Under the pieces are notes generated by a model. The model did no database searches, had not been told where the DNA came from, and was given only the letters and a program-made list of their open reading frames with translations. A stretch of DNA of 64,000 nt from Haematobia irritans (Eukaryota; Arthropoda; Insecta; Diptera; Muscidae): NCBI RefSeq assembly GCF_050003625.1, contig NC_134398.1, positions 202,920,583 through 202,984,582 on the forward strand, written 5' to 3'. The position numbers and the translations under genes are program-made. Of this stretch, positions 22,705-34,675 are shown in pieces. The first letter of the stretch is position 1, and each line of letters opens with the position of its first letter.

Positions 22705-23818
22705 CACACACCCTCAAAAAAAATCGCTTCTCTAACATATGTTCCAAACATATTTTGCAGGAAGCACATATATTATTGAATATTGCCGAAACATTATTAT
22801 GTTTGTTTTATGTGAACATATTATATGTTTGGAAGCATTTTGAGCCCAAAAATATTATATGCTTGGAAGAATTTTCTCCCCAAGAAGATTGTGCTCATTC
22901 CGTCACATAATTTTCACTTCCACGAAATTTTTAGTTCTTGGCACCTTTTTCTGTAATACAAATAATGTTGAAGAAATTATTCAATTTAATAATTTTTTTA
23001 AATTTTACCTTTCGCCTGGACAGAGAATCGAACCGGGAACCATGTAATTTGTAAGCCAACACACTACCACTGGGCTACGTAGCTGTTATAGTAACCAATA
23101 GACAATTAGCGTTATAAGTTACATTTATATAGCATAGTTTGCAGCGCCCAAGAGCCCATGCAAACATAACATTATTTAACAGAAACATACATTTGTTGGC
23201 CACGTGGAGCAGTGGTCAGCATACGTTCCGATTTCTTTTAACGAACCAAGAAAAAAAATTGTGCCCATAATGCCAAAATGATAAACAAAACACATGTCCA
23301 CACATACATAAAATGCTGCTCTCAAGACGAAAACACATGCTGTTTTTTTTTTTCAAATGTCTATTCTCTTCGTTCCGAATGTCTATTCTCTTTATTCAAA
23401 TTAAATAATATTTAGACTTAAGCATATCAAATTTTTGGCCTTATCATAAAACAGTTTTCCGAAACAACATCACAGAAATTGCTCTCTTTTCATTCTCTCG
23501 CTGTGTTATGTTGATATCTTTCGTCAACCCTCTCGGTTTCCATCTCTATTTCTTTCTTTATACTCTCTCTCTCTCTGTCGCTCTTTGAATAAAATATCAC
23601 AACATATATATGTTTACTCGAAATTTGTAAATTTATATATGTTTACATTCACACATATTATTTTTATAAAACATTCATGCCCCAAACATAATATATTCTA
23701 ACAGTGTTAGTTTAGGAACATTGCATGTTTGCACTTAAATATATTGTGTTTAAAAATTGTGCCCGAAACACATTTTGTTTATATCGGAACATATGAAAAA
23801 CATATTTTTCTAACAGTG
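22705..23818 (+). mobile_element. ACATATGTT-rich MITE, copy 1, nested in family B
   Basis: Starts CACCCTCAAAAAAAATCGC and ends CATATTTTTCTAACAGTG, the ends being partly complementary. The interior carries many ACATAT/ATATGT motifs. It matches the copy at 41629-42430 over both ends. This copy has about 370 bp (roughly 22965-23335) absent from the other, containing two tRNA-like heads. The flanking family B sequence resumes immediately after it. The open frames inside are not conserved between copies and are not genes. Confidence 0.8.
23000..23075 (-). repeat. tRNA-like SINE head inside the MITE
   Basis: On the minus strand, TAGCCCAGTGGTAGTGTG resembles an A box and CCCGGTTCGATTCTC a B box at the usual spacing. 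The flanking bases do not pair as an acceptor stem, so it is not a functional tRNA gene. A second A-box-like piece on the plus strand (GGAGCAGTGGTCAGCATACG, about 23210) lies near the other side of the insert. Confidence 0.55.
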
Positions 23819-24437
23819 CATGCCAAATTTGGTCAAAATCGGTTCAGATTTAGATTTAACTCTCATATATATTCGCCCGATTTAGATTCATATGACCTCG
23901 GAGGCCAACGTTTAATTTCGAAAATTTTGAACTTTTTCACTGGGAGTTCAATTAAAATTTTAGCAATGTGTGCCAAATTTTATAAAAATCGGCTCAGAAT
24001 TAGATAAAGTCCCCATATATATGTTCTTCCAAAATACCCACATGTTCCTGGTAAAATCATCACTGTTAAGTCGAAAACTCACAAAAATGATTCAAATTTG
24101 CCTATTCTCTAATACGTATATTTCGACCTATAAATCATAAATTCAGATTTGCGAAATTTTATGCAATTTAAATATTTCCAATATTTTTTACTAACATTGT
24201 GGTCCGTCCCGGTTATTAACCAATTTAAATTTTGAGTCTAGACATTTTGTGAAAGTTTAAAAAATTTTGCCAAAATTGATTCATATTTAAATATTGGTAT
24301 ATGGGAACATAAACCTTTATATAGCTCGTAACAAATTTGAAGTTGTTAAGATGGTATCAAAAATGTTGGTATACATAGTGGTGAAGGGTATAATATAGTC
24401 GGCTCCGCCCGACTTTAGACTTTCCTGACTTGTTTTG

Positions 24438-25440
24438 CTTATGTTTACCCTTCATATATGATTAACCTTTCTGGCACCAATACTTGTTGACTGATGAGTT
24501 GTGAGTTATTGTCAACATTCGTTTAATTTAAAGTTGAAGTGATGACCATTAGGGCGAAAGTTCGAAAATAAAAAACAAAGCAATATAATAGATGAATTCC
24601 CGCGGTTTCCATCCTCCCTTTTTATAGTGAATTTGATCGCTTTTCGAAGGTGTTGCTATATCTCGTGAATCATCTGGAGTAAACAAATATCTTTATTATC
24701 ATCTACATCTAAATGACAATGTATACAATGTCACTTTCACATACATAAAAACACATCTACATACATATGAATATGTAATTTCCTCCACCTCTAAAATTGA
24801 TAGGTATTGGACTTTCATTATGTAAAGGATAATGAATTTTTTCAAAAGCAGCTGTTATTGCAAAATGCGTAAAATTGGACTCAGTTTACGATACCCCAGT
24901 TTATGGAGACACTCGCTTACACATTTACGCACACACACATAGCCTTTCTGGAGTACAATAACTCTAAGGAAATTTGAGTTGAATCTATTATGGATGGTCC
25001 TTGGGCGTATGATGTGTTTTGTTGTTGTTCGTTTTTTTTTCTCTATTTATCTTAGTATCTGGGACAATCGTCTAAGTGGCGCCAATATTCTCTTGGGCCC
25101 TTAGAAATTTTTCATGGACAAAAATAACAGTTTGATTTGTTGTTGTCATCATTATAGTCATGGCTCATCTTTGGCTATGGAAGATAATATGAAAATCTGT
25201 CATTAAATGTAATTTTATTTGTTAAGTACTTGTCGACAAATTCCCAGAAAAATCTAGGATATTTATATTAAAGATATCGCTTCTATAAGAAGGAATAATT
25301 ACAAAAAGAAACAAATGAGATATCTCAAGCCAATTGGGAGCAACATACGGAATAAGAAAAGAGTTTGTTTTTTATATGGAATGGTAGAATTCTTCATGTT
25401 TTGTTAGATATTGCAAAATATTCTCAACCTAAGATTTACT
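24438..25440. other. unique AT-rich intronic DNA
   Basis: About 1 kb with no satellite. Near 24600 it is slightly richer in GC (CCCGCGGTTTCCATCCTCCC). CACACACACAT near 24930 is a short CA run. No gene recognised. Confidence 0.5.
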
Positions 25441-26643
25441 TCAACAATTTCTTTAGAAATAAAACATGTAAAAAGTTTTCAACAGATATAAACTCTGTAC
25501 AAAATTTCCTACAGAAATAAAATTTTGACCAAATTTTCTCTAGGAAAAAAATGATGACAAAATTTTTTCTAGTAATAAAATTTTCACAAAATTTTCTATG
25601 GGATTAAATTTTGACAAAATTTTCAATATTTACAAATAAAATTTCGGCAAAATTTTCTTTGGCAACAAAATTTTTTATAGGAATAAAATTTGGATAACAT
25701 ATTATCTCTAAGAATAAAATGAAGAGAATTTTTTTTCAAGGAATAAAATGTTGACAAAATTTTCTAGAGAAACAAAATTTTGACAAAATTTTATTTACGA
25801 ATAAAATTTTGATAAAATATTCTCTAGGATTAAAATATTGAAAAACTTATCTATAAAACTAAAATTTTAAAAAAGTTTTATCTAGGAATAAATTTTTGAC
25901 AAAAAATTCTCTAGGAATAAAGTTTTGGTAAATTTTTCTATATGAATAAAATTTTGGGAAAATTTTCTCTTGGAATAAAATGTGGACAAAATTTTTTCTA
26001 GGAATAAAATTTTGACAAAAGTTTCTATGTAAATAAAATGTGGACAAAATTTTCTCTTGGAAAAAAATGTTGACAAAATTTTCTCTAGGAATAAACTATT
26101 GACAAAAATTTTTGCTTGGAATAAAGTTTTGACAAAATTGTATCCAGGAATAAAATTTTCTCTAGGAATAAATTTTTAACAAAATTTTCTTTAGGAATAA
26201 AATTTTGAAGAACTGTCTATTAAAATAAAATGTTGACAACATTTTCTAGAGAAATAAAATGTTTTATCTGGGAATAAAATTTGTATAAAATCTTTTCTAG
26301 GTATAAATTTTTTAAAAAATTTTCTCTAGGAATAATATATTGGCAAAAATTTTCGCTTGTAATAAAATTTTGACAAAATTTTCTCTAGTAATAACATTTT
26401 GACGAACTTTCCTATAAAATAAAATATCGACAAAATTTTATGTAAGAATCAAATTTGGACAACGTTTTCTCAAGGAATACAATTTAAAAAAATTTTAGAA
26501 ATAATGTTTTGACAAAATTTTCTCACGGAATAAAATTTTGACAAACCATTCAAAATTAAATTTTGACAAAATTTTCTATAGAACTAAAATTTTGACAACA
26601 TTTTATCTAGGAATACAAGTTTGACAAAATTTTCTCTGGTAAT

Positions 26644-26987
26644 AAGGTTAGGTTAGTTGGCAGCCCGTTGTATCAGGCTCACTTAGATTACTCAGTCCAT
26701 TATGATTCCACATTGTTGAACTTCTCTCTTATCACTGAGTGCTGCCCGATTTTATGTTAAGCGTAATGACAAGGGACCTCCTTTTTATAGCATAATCCGA
26801 ACGGCTTTCCATATTGCAGGGCAACCACTTAGAGAAGCTTTGAAACCCTCAGAAATGCCACCAACATTACTGAGGTAGGATAATCCACCGCTGACAAACT
26901 TTTTGGTGTTCGGTCGAAACAGCAATCGAACCCACATCTTTGTGTATGCAAGGGGGGCATGCTAACCATTGCACCACAGTGGCTCCC
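26644..26987 (-). mobile_element. tRNA-derived SINE, copy 2
   Basis: Reading on the minus strand, the head has an A box near GTGCAATGGTTAGCATGC and a B box in GTGGGTTCGATTGC. The body matches 1610-1920, and the tail ends GCTGCCAACTAACCTAACC. The satellite sequence before and after (CTCTGGTAATAA and CTCTAGGAATAA) may be a 12-bp target duplication, though the tandem context makes this uncertain. It is intact and better conserved than copy 1. Confidence 0.9.
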
Positions 26988-29390
26988 ACTCTAGGAATAA
27001 AATTTGACAAAATTCTTTCTAGGACTGAAATCTTGGCAAAGTTTTCTAGAGAAACAAAATTTTGACAAAATTTTCTCTAGGAATACAATTTTGACAAAAT
27101 TTTCTTTAGGAAATTTTGACAAAATTTCTATAAAAATAAAATGTTGACGAACTTTTCTATAAAAAATTGTTCTTTAACAAAACTTTCTCTAGGAATATAA
27201 TTTTGACAAAATTTTGTCTAGGAATAAAATTTTGACAAAATTTTGTCTAGGAATAAAATTTTGAAAAAAATTATCTGAGAACAAAGTTTTGACAAAATTT
27301 TCTCACGGCATAAAATTTTGACAAATCGTCCATTACAAACAGAATTTTGACAAAATTTTCTAGAGAAATAATATTTGGACAAAATTTTATCTACGAATAA
27401 AATGTTGATAAAATTTTCTTTAAAAATAAAATATTGAGAAACTTATCTATAAAACTAAAATTAAAAAAAAAACATTTATCTAGGAATAAATTTTTGACAA
27501 AATTTTCTCTAGGAATAAAATATTGACAAAAAGTTTCGTTTGGAATAAAATTTTGACAAAATTTTCTCTAGGGATAAATTTTTGACAAGATTTTCTATAG
27601 GAATAAAATTTTGTCAACATTTTCTCTAGGGATAAAATATTGAAAAACCTATCTATAATATCTAAAATTTTTGACAAAAGTTTCTCTAGGAATAAAATTT
27701 TGACAAAATTTTCTTTAGAAATAAAATTTTGGCAAATTTTTCTATATGAATAAAATTTTGGGAAAATTTTCTCTTGGAATAAAATATGGACAAATTTTTT
27801 TCTAGGAATAAAATTTTGACAAAGGTTTCTATGTAAATAAAATTTAGACAAAATTTACTCTAGGAATAAATTTTTGACAAAAATTTCTTTAGGAATAAAC
27901 TATTGACAAAATTTTCTTTAGGAATAAAATTTTGACGAACTGTCTATTAAAAACATAATTTTGACAATATTTTCTAGAGAAATAAAATGTTTTATCTAGG
28001 AAAAAAAATTGTATTAAAATCTTTTCTAGGTATAATTTTTTGACAAAATTGTCTCTAGAAATAAAATATTGACAAAATTTTTCGCTTGTAATAAAACTTT
28101 GACAAAGTTTTTTTCTAGAAAAAAAAAACATTTTGACGAACTTTCCTATAAAATAAAGTATCGACAAAATTTTGTATAAGAATACAATTTGGACAAAGTT
28201 TTCTCTAGGAATACAATTTTGAAAAAAAAAACTCTCTAGGAATAAAATTTTGACAAAATTTTCTCACGGAATAAAATGTTGACAAACCATTAAAAATTAA
28301 ATTTTGACAAAATTTTCTAGAGAACTAAAATTTTGACAACATTTTATCTAGGAATACAATTTTGAAAAAATTTTCTCTGGTAATAAAATATTAACAAAAA
28401 TTTTCGCTAGGAATAAAATTCTGACAAAATTTTCTCTAGAAATAAAATTATGACGAACTGCCCAATAATTGACAAAATTTTCTCTAGGGATACAATTTTT
28501 ACAAAATTTTCGATAGAAATACAATTTTGACAAAATTATCTATAAAACTAAAATTTTATCTAGGAATAAATTTTTGACGAAAATTTCTCTAGGAATAAAA
28601 TTGTCATACAATTTTCTTCAAAAATAAAATTTTGGCAATGTTTTCTATAGGAATAAAATTTTGGGAAAATTTTCTCTAGGAATTAAATATTGACAAAAAA
28701 TTTCGCTTGGAATAAAATCTTGACAAAAATTTCTCTAGCAATATTGTTTGACAAAATTTTCTCACGAAATAAAATTTTGACGAACTATCAATTAAAAATA
28801 AAATTTTGATAAAATTTTCTAAAGAAATAAATATTGGACAACATTTTATCCACGAATAAAATTTTGACAAAATCTTCTCTAGGAATAAATTTTTGACAAA
28901 ATTTTCTCTAGGAATAAAATATTGACAAAAATTTTCGCTTGTAATAAAATTTTGACAAAATTTTCTCTAGGAATAAAATTTTGAAAATACAATTTTGACA
29001 AAATATTGACAAAAGTGTTCGCTTGGAATAAAATATTGACAAAATTTTCTCTAAAAATAAAATTTTGACGAAATTGTTTTTTGGGATATAATTTTTCTAT
29101 ATGAATAAAACTTTGGGAAAATTGTCTCTAGGAATAAATTATTGACAAAATTTTTTCTGGGAATAAAATTTTGACAAATGTTTCTATGTACATAAAATGT
29201 ATACAAAATTTTCTCTAGTAATACAATTTTGACAAAATTTTCTCCATGAATAAAATATGAACAAAATTTTCTCTAGGATTAAAATTTGGAAAAAATTTCT
29301 ATAAGATTAAAATATTGACAGAATTTTCTACAGAAATAAAATTCAGACGAACTGTCCTAGGTATTCAATTTGGATAAAATTTTCTCTTCG

Positions 29391-29447
29391 ACCTTATGTA
29401 TGAACGGCGGGCATACAAACCATTGCACCACAGTGGCTCCCACTCTG
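29391..29447 (-). repeat. SINE head fragment
   Basis: Matches the A-box end of the SINE (AACCATTGCACCACAGTGG then CTCCCACTCTGGG). It is joined to satellite on both sides. A further scrap, GACCTTTTGTATGCAAGGCG at about 29670-29690, shares the junction TCTCTACGACCTT, so the fragment was duplicated together with satellite after insertion and then partly lost. Confidence 0.75.
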
Positions 29448-31109
29448 GGACTAAAATTTTGACAAAATTTGCTCTAGGACTAAAGTTTTGACAAAATTTG
29501 CTCTAGAAATAAAATTTGGACAAATTTTTCTCCATGAATAAAATACAGACATTTTTTTAGGAATACAATTTGGAAAAATTTTCCATAAGATTAAAATTTT
29601 TACAAAATTTTCCTCAGAAATAAAATTCAGACGAACTGTCTTAGGCATAAATTTGGATAAAATTTTCTCTACGACCTTTTGTATGCAAGGCGGAATAAAA
29701 TTTGACAAAATTTTCTATAGCACTGAAATTTTGACAAAATTTGCTATAGAAATAAAATTTGGACAAAATTTTCTCTAGGAATAAAATTTTGACAGCACTT
29801 TCTTTAGGAAATTTTAACAAAGTTTTTCTTGGAATAAAATTTGAAAAAAAAAAATTCTCTGGGAACAAAGTTTCGACAAATCGTCCATTAAAAACAAAAT
29901 TTTGACAAAATTTTCTAGAGAATTAAAAATTAGACAAAATTTTCTCTAGGAATAAATTTTGAAAACATTTTCTATAAGATTAAAATTTTGACAAAATTTT
30001 CTACAGAAATAAAATTCTGACGAACTGTCCTAGGTATAAAATCTGGATAAGATTTTCTCTACGAATAAAATGTCTACAAAATTTTCTCTGGGAATAAAAT
30101 TTCGACAAAATTTGATATAAAAATAAAATTTTGACAAAATTTTCTATGGAAATAAAATTTTTGATAAAATATTCTATGGAAATGAAATTTTGAAAAATAT
30201 ATTTAAAAATTTTAATTTTTTCGTTTCGTTTTAGGTGATACTATCAAAATGTGGTGCAAACACGTTTGTAATTCAAGCGATATTTTAAACCCAAATATAT
30301 TTTTAGATCAAAAACTGCAAAATAAAATCTTTTGATTTGGTAGTTTTTTGGTAAATTTTTCTTAAAATTTTGGTAGGGGCTCGTTTGGCTAGTTACCATG
30401 ATTATAATACCTTGCACTGACTTTCTTGAGTGATAATAGGGCTGTTATTTTATTACTGTATACCCTAAGCAGTCACGGACTAAAAGAAAACAGCGTACTC
30501 GTTTATCCAGGACATCTCCAAAAAATATGCAACACTATCATCAGCTTTTAAACAGCTGAATCACTAGTGAAATCTTACATTTTTATTATATGAAATTCTC
30601 CAATTAGTAATAAATATTTACTGCTGCGATTATTTATGACACTGTACCACTTTGAATGTCATATTATTTGATAAATTAGTCACAATAAATTGCTATTGTG
30701 AATCCAAAAAGCGTCACTTTACCAAAATGAAATCTGGCAACACTGACGCAATTTGCACTGATGAGAAGTTCTGGATAGAACACCAGTACAACGATGTTCT
30801 GGATAGCCCATATAAATGTTGCATACAGTGCTAAGAAAATAAAACAGCCTTAATGTAAAACTTGTTGCTATTCACGGGCCTATAGGGCGAATGCGTAATG
30901 TCAATAAATCACAATACTCATTCGCAATATGGGCCACTTCATTATTGATTTGTTTGCTCCACACCTTAATTAAGTCAAACAAAGAAAGAAAATCAATACT
31001 ACCTGTAACTTCATTCGTTTAGCTGTATATTTGTTTATTCATTAGCCTTAATTTCATTTCTAATGATTTTTGATGGGGTACGATTCGACTTGGGAGGGGA
31101 GAGGATATT

Positions 31110-31484
31110 ATGACATTCCCTTCTACCTCTCACAAAAATAGAATTAATTTTGCAAAATTAAAACAGGCAGTTATTCCTATGGCAAAAAACGAAAGAGAAA
31201 AGTTAATTAAACGGGCAATGAACTACAACGCAACACGACATCCGGAAAACACCATAAGACAGTCATATGGAAGAGATATGCCAATGAAATGGCATGACTT
31301 ACACGCACATTTTAAAAAGTCAGTGGCACACCATGGAGCGACTAATAAATTACATGTCACTATTTTTGCAAAGTTTATATTTGGTTTTGGCAAACAAATG
31401 ATTAGCAGATATTTAAGTAGGGTCTATGTAAAAAAAGTAGAATTTTACAATCGTATATTTTCTTGGGTCTATGTAAAAAAGTAG
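31110..31484 (+). CDS. hypothetical open frame of unknown origin
   Basis: 124 codons from an ATG in the context GATATTATGACA. The first 95 or so residues are basic and His-rich, with NEREKLIKRAMNYNATRHPE and MKWHDLHAHFKKSVAHHG, and look coding. The last 25 (SRVYVKKVEFYNR and SWVYVKK) come from the 46-bp direct repeat and look like read-through into non-coding DNA. No signal peptide, membrane segment or known domain is recognised. It could be a decayed transposon or retroposed gene fragment. It is on the strand opposite to the Ly6 gene. Confidence 0.3.
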   Translation: MTFPSTSHKNRINFAKLKQAVIPMAKNEREKLIKRAMNYNATRHPENTIRQSYGRDMPMKWHDLHAHFKKSVAHHGATNKLHVTIFAKFIFGFGKQMISRYLSRVYVKKVEFYNRIFSWVYVKK

Positions 31485-31510
31485 ATTTTTACAATCGTAT
31501 GTTATCTTGC
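31417..31510. repeat. 46-bp direct repeat, two copies
   Basis: GGGTCTATGTAAAAAAAGTA with following TTTTACAATCGTAT occurs twice in succession, with small differences. It is a simple tandem duplication. Confidence 0.85.
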
Positions 31511-32105
31511 CATTTATGAATAAAAAAATATTATTTTAATTTTTCCATGTACATGACCTCTTTTATACATTGAATTTTTGGCAATAACCGAAAAATGCCA
31601 TTTAAGTATATGTATTTGTTGTTGTTTTTTTTGCTTTTAGAATACATATTATGGATGAGCGATTTAATTTCGAATTATGAATGAAAATTGAAAAAAATGG
31701 ATATTTTGTATTTTTTTTCGTTCCAGCTAATATGGCATACATGCATATTAATTCTTAAGAAAATTTTATTATTTAAGAGCATTTTTGTTCTTGTTTTTTT
31801 TTTTATAATTATTTTTTCTATATACATACACGTGTATGAATATTGGTATGTTCTAAGTACTTGCTCTTTGTTATTATTTTAAATATTTCAAATAAAAATA
31901 TTATAAACAACCACAAGAATATTTAACAGAGTAAACAAAACACAGAAGTTGTGGTTTGTAAGTGACGTCATAAGTATTAACTGAATGCCAAAATGAAAAG
32001 TCTTAGATCACATGGACTAATGACTAGAACATATTTGATAACTTTCACCTTTGGAGGCAAATGAGTAAACCTGATCATTGCAAGTATGAAAGATTCTTAC
32101 TAGCG

Positions 32106-33015
32106 TAAAAGAAAGTTTTTTATAAAAATTTTTTCACAAAATTTTATTTTTGTACAAAATTTTGGGAAAATTTTATTTTTATTGACAACTTATCTATTTA
32201 TGAAAAATTTTGTTTTATAATTTTTTTTTAAATTTTATTTTATAATTTTTTTTAGCAAAATTTTAAATTGATTGAAAATATATTAATTTATAAATTTAAT
32301 TTATATAAATTTAACATTTGTAGAAAATTTTATACTACATTTTTATAACAAATGTTTGCAAATTTTTATTTCTACTGTAAATTTTTGCAAAATCGTTTTA
32401 ATATTTAAAAATGTATGCGAAATTTTATATCTTTAATTTTTTACCTAGAATTATTTCTATAGAAAACACACATTTTTCGCTAAATTTTAGTTTTGTAGGA
32501 AATTTTTGGAATATTTTATTTTATTTGACAAATTTTCTATTTATGGAAAATTTTGTTTTATAAAAAAAAAATTTGCAAATTTTATTTCTAAAGAAAATTT
32601 TATTTTATAGATTTTTTTAGCAAAATTTTAATTTGATTGAAAACATATTGATTTATAAATTTAATTTATATAAAGTAAATTTTTATAGAAAATTTTATAC
32701 TATATTTTTATAACAAATGCTTGCAAATTTTTATTTGTACTGTAAATTGTTGCAATTTTTTTTTTTAAACATTTATGCGAAATGTTATATCTTTAAATTT
32801 TTTTACAAGAATTATTTCTATAGAAAACACATATATAACTTTTCTATTTATGGAAAAATGTGTTTTATACATTTTTTTTTAGAAATTTTATTTCTAAAGA
32901 AATTTTTATTTTATAGATTTTTTTTAAGCAAAATTTTAATTTTATTGAAAACATATTGATTTATTAATTAAATTTTTGTAGAATATTTTATACTGTATTT
33001 TTATAAAAAAAAAAC
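32106..33015 (-). repeat. 29-bp-type array, inverted, highly degenerate
   Basis: Weak copies of TTTTGCAAAATTTTATTT with frequent insertions. A block of about 365 bp is duplicated: ATTTAATTTATATAAA at about 32296 and 32660, and ACTGTAAATTKTTGCAA at about 32375 and 32740. This is among the oldest-looking satellite in the window. Confidence 0.8.
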
Positions 33016-33190
33016 TCGGACAAAGGGGAGGTCCCCCTCCGCGACCAAGTATGTGTCCTATTTTCACGACATGAGCGACCCTACGATCTCTGAAAGTTTC
33101 AAGTAAATCGGTTCAGCCGTTTCCGAGCTTACCCGGAACATACAAACAAACAAATAAAAAAACATATTTTGAATTTTATATATACGAGTA
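33016..33190 (+). repeat. transposon 3'-tail-like fragment
   Basis: The segment has higher GC, including the palindromic GGGGAGGTCCCCCTCC and TCAAGTAAATCGGTTCAGCC, then GTTTCCGAGCTTACCCGGAA and ACAAACAAACAAAT. This pattern is familiar from the 3' tails of fly interspersed repeats. Too short to assign a class. Confidence 0.5.
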
Positions 33191-33667
33191 TAGATTGTTT
33201 CTATAGGAATTATTTGCAAAATAATTTTATGTAGAATTTTCTCAACATTGGGTCTACCGGATTTTTTTTCCAAAATTTTGCGTTTATTCAAAAATTTCCA
33301 TACTCTTATTTGTAAAAAATTTAGTCGTTTTTCATTCTTCAAGAATTCTTTTGATTTTTTTTTTTCAAAAGTTATTTCTATTCAAAATTTTTGGAAAAAA
33401 ATTATTTATTATAAAAAAACATATTTTGAATTTTATATATACGAGTATAGATTGTTTCTATAGGAATTATTTGCAAAATAATTTTATGTAGAATTTTCTC
33501 AACATTGGGTCTACCGGATTTTTTTTCCAAAATTTTGCGTTTATTCAAAAATTTCCATACTCTTATTTGTAAAAAATTTAGTCGTTTTTCATTCTTCAAG
33601 AATTCTTTTGATTTTTTTTTTTCAAAAGTTTATTTCTATTCAAAATTTTTGGAAAAAAATTATTATA
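33158..33667. repeat. recent tandem duplication, unit about 257 bp
   Basis: The stretch from AAACATATTTTGAATTTTAT through AACATTGGGTCTACCGG and TTAGTCGTTTTTCATTC is present twice, 256-257 bp apart, and nearly identical. It joins the tail fragment to satellite-like DNA. Open frames of identical sequence on both strands are produced by the duplication and are not genes. Confidence 0.92.
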
Positions 33668-34290
33668 AAATTATTTATTATATTCTGTAAAAATTTTTTG
33701 CAAAATTTTATTTCTATAGAAAATTTTCAAAAATTTTATTTCTATAAAAAAACACGTTTGCAAAATTTTATTTCAATAAAATCCTTGGCCATTTTTTTCT
33801 ATATAAATATTTGCATTATTTTATTTTTGTGCGTTTTTTTGCGAAATTTTATTTTTATACAATTTTCTTAATGAAATTTTATATCTACGGAGGATTCTTT
33901 CGCGAAATTTTATGTCTAGAGAAAATTTTGGCAAAAAAATTTTGCAAAATTTTATTTCTATAGAAAATTTTGCAAAATTTTATTTCTATAAAAAAACGTT
34001 TGCAAAATTTTATTTCAATAGGAACTTTGGTCAATTCGTTTTTTTTCTATAGAAATGTTTGCATTATTTTATTTTTATGCGCTTTTTTTGCGAATTTTTA
34101 TTTTTTTTTTTTTTTCAAATTTTCATAATTATATCTACAGATGTTTCTTTCGCGAAATTTTATATCTAGAGAAAATGTTGGCAAAAAATTTTTGGAAAAT
34201 ATTTATTTTTTTTAGAAAATTTTCCAAAATTTTATTTCTACAAAAAAAACGTTTGCAAAACTTTATTTCAATAAGAAATTTGCCCAATTT
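33668..34290 (-). repeat. 29-bp-type array, inverted
   Basis: Units TTTGCAAAATTTTATTTC with TATAGAAAA. A block with CTTTCGCGAAATTTTAT and TCTAGAGAAAATKTTGGC is repeated at about 33900 and 34150, a step of about 250 bp. Confidence 0.88.
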
Positions 34291-34675
34291 TTATACCCTT
34301 CACAACTACTGTGGTACAGGGTATAATAAGTTTGTGCATTTTATGTAACGCCTAGAAGGAAAAGTCTGAGACCCATCGTTTAGTATACCGATGGTCTTAG
34401 AATTAAACTCTGAGTCGATTTAGCGATGTCCGTCTGTCTGTCTGTCTGTCTGTTGATGTATTTTTGTGTGCAAAGTACACCACGCAGTTTTAGTCCGATT
34501 GTCCTAAAATTTGGTATAGGGTCCTGTTTCGGCTCAAAGACGATCCCTATTGATTTTGGAAAAAATCGGTTCAGATTTAGATATAGCTGCCATATATATT
34601 TTTCACCGATCTGGTCATAATTGGCGTGTATATCAACCGATCTTCCTAAAATTCCGTACATCCGAATATTTTATG
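34291..34675 (+). mobile_element. family B element, left-end fragment
   Basis: Begins TTTATACCCTTCACAACTAC, then CTGTGGTACAGGGTATAATA, a short CTGT run at 34432-34454, the block TTTTAGTCCGATTGTCC, and the same TCGGTTCAGATTTAGATATA seen in the 153-bp units of 22079-24437. It stops abruptly in CCGTACATCCGAATATTTTA where satellite resumes. The start is complementary to the right end (GTGGTGAAGGGTATAA) of the copy at 24.4 kb, so family B also has inverted ends. Confidence 0.8.

Larger units (their letters stand above)
22079..24437 (+). mobile_element. family B element, right part, with 153-bp internal repeats and nested MITE
   Basis: Tandem units start near TTTGGTTGAAATCGGTTCAG at about 22095, 22248 and 22401, an exact 153-bp step. 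Further copies near 22563 and 23825 are shifted. Each contains ATATAGCTCCCATATATA, then CCGATTT and CCAGAGGCCAA. The right end is TAGTGGTGAAGGGTATAATA followed by GTCGGCTCCGCCCGACTTTA and TTTCCTGACTTGTTTT. The corresponding left end, with TATACCCTTCAC, is present in another copy at 34291-34675. A MITE is inserted at 22705-23818. No protein is recognised, so it is non-autonomous. Confidence 0.8.
25441..30210 (+). repeat. 29-bp minisatellite array, forward, CTCTAGGAA subfamily
   Basis: About 155 units in which the core is TTTTCTCTAGGAATAAAA instead of TTTTCTATAGAAATAAAA, with the rest (TTTTGACAAAA) unchanged. The variant destroys the perfect palindrome but makes CTAG central. It is nearly fixed in this block and rare elsewhere, so the block has been homogenised on its own. 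It carries a SINE at 26644-26987 and SINE head fragments near 29391 and 29670. Long local duplications are visible, for example about 25855-26100 against 27475-27900. Confidence 0.95.
30211..32105. other. unique intronic region with weak coding candidates
   Basis: About 1.9 kb of satellite-free DNA. Near 30720-30834 a short frame (KSGNTDAICTDEKFWIEH to YKCCIQC) has non-satellite composition. The better candidate is at 31110-31484. A direct repeat of about 46 bp lies at 31417-31510. Nothing else is recognised. Confidence 0.5.

Noticed and set aside
23000..23075. A tRNA gene on the minus strand
   Set aside because: A- and B-box-like blocks are present but the acceptor ends do not pair; it looks like a tRNA-derived repeat head.
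34432..34454. CTGT microsatellite as an independent feature
   Set aside because: It is a constant part of the left end of family B elements, so it is described there.
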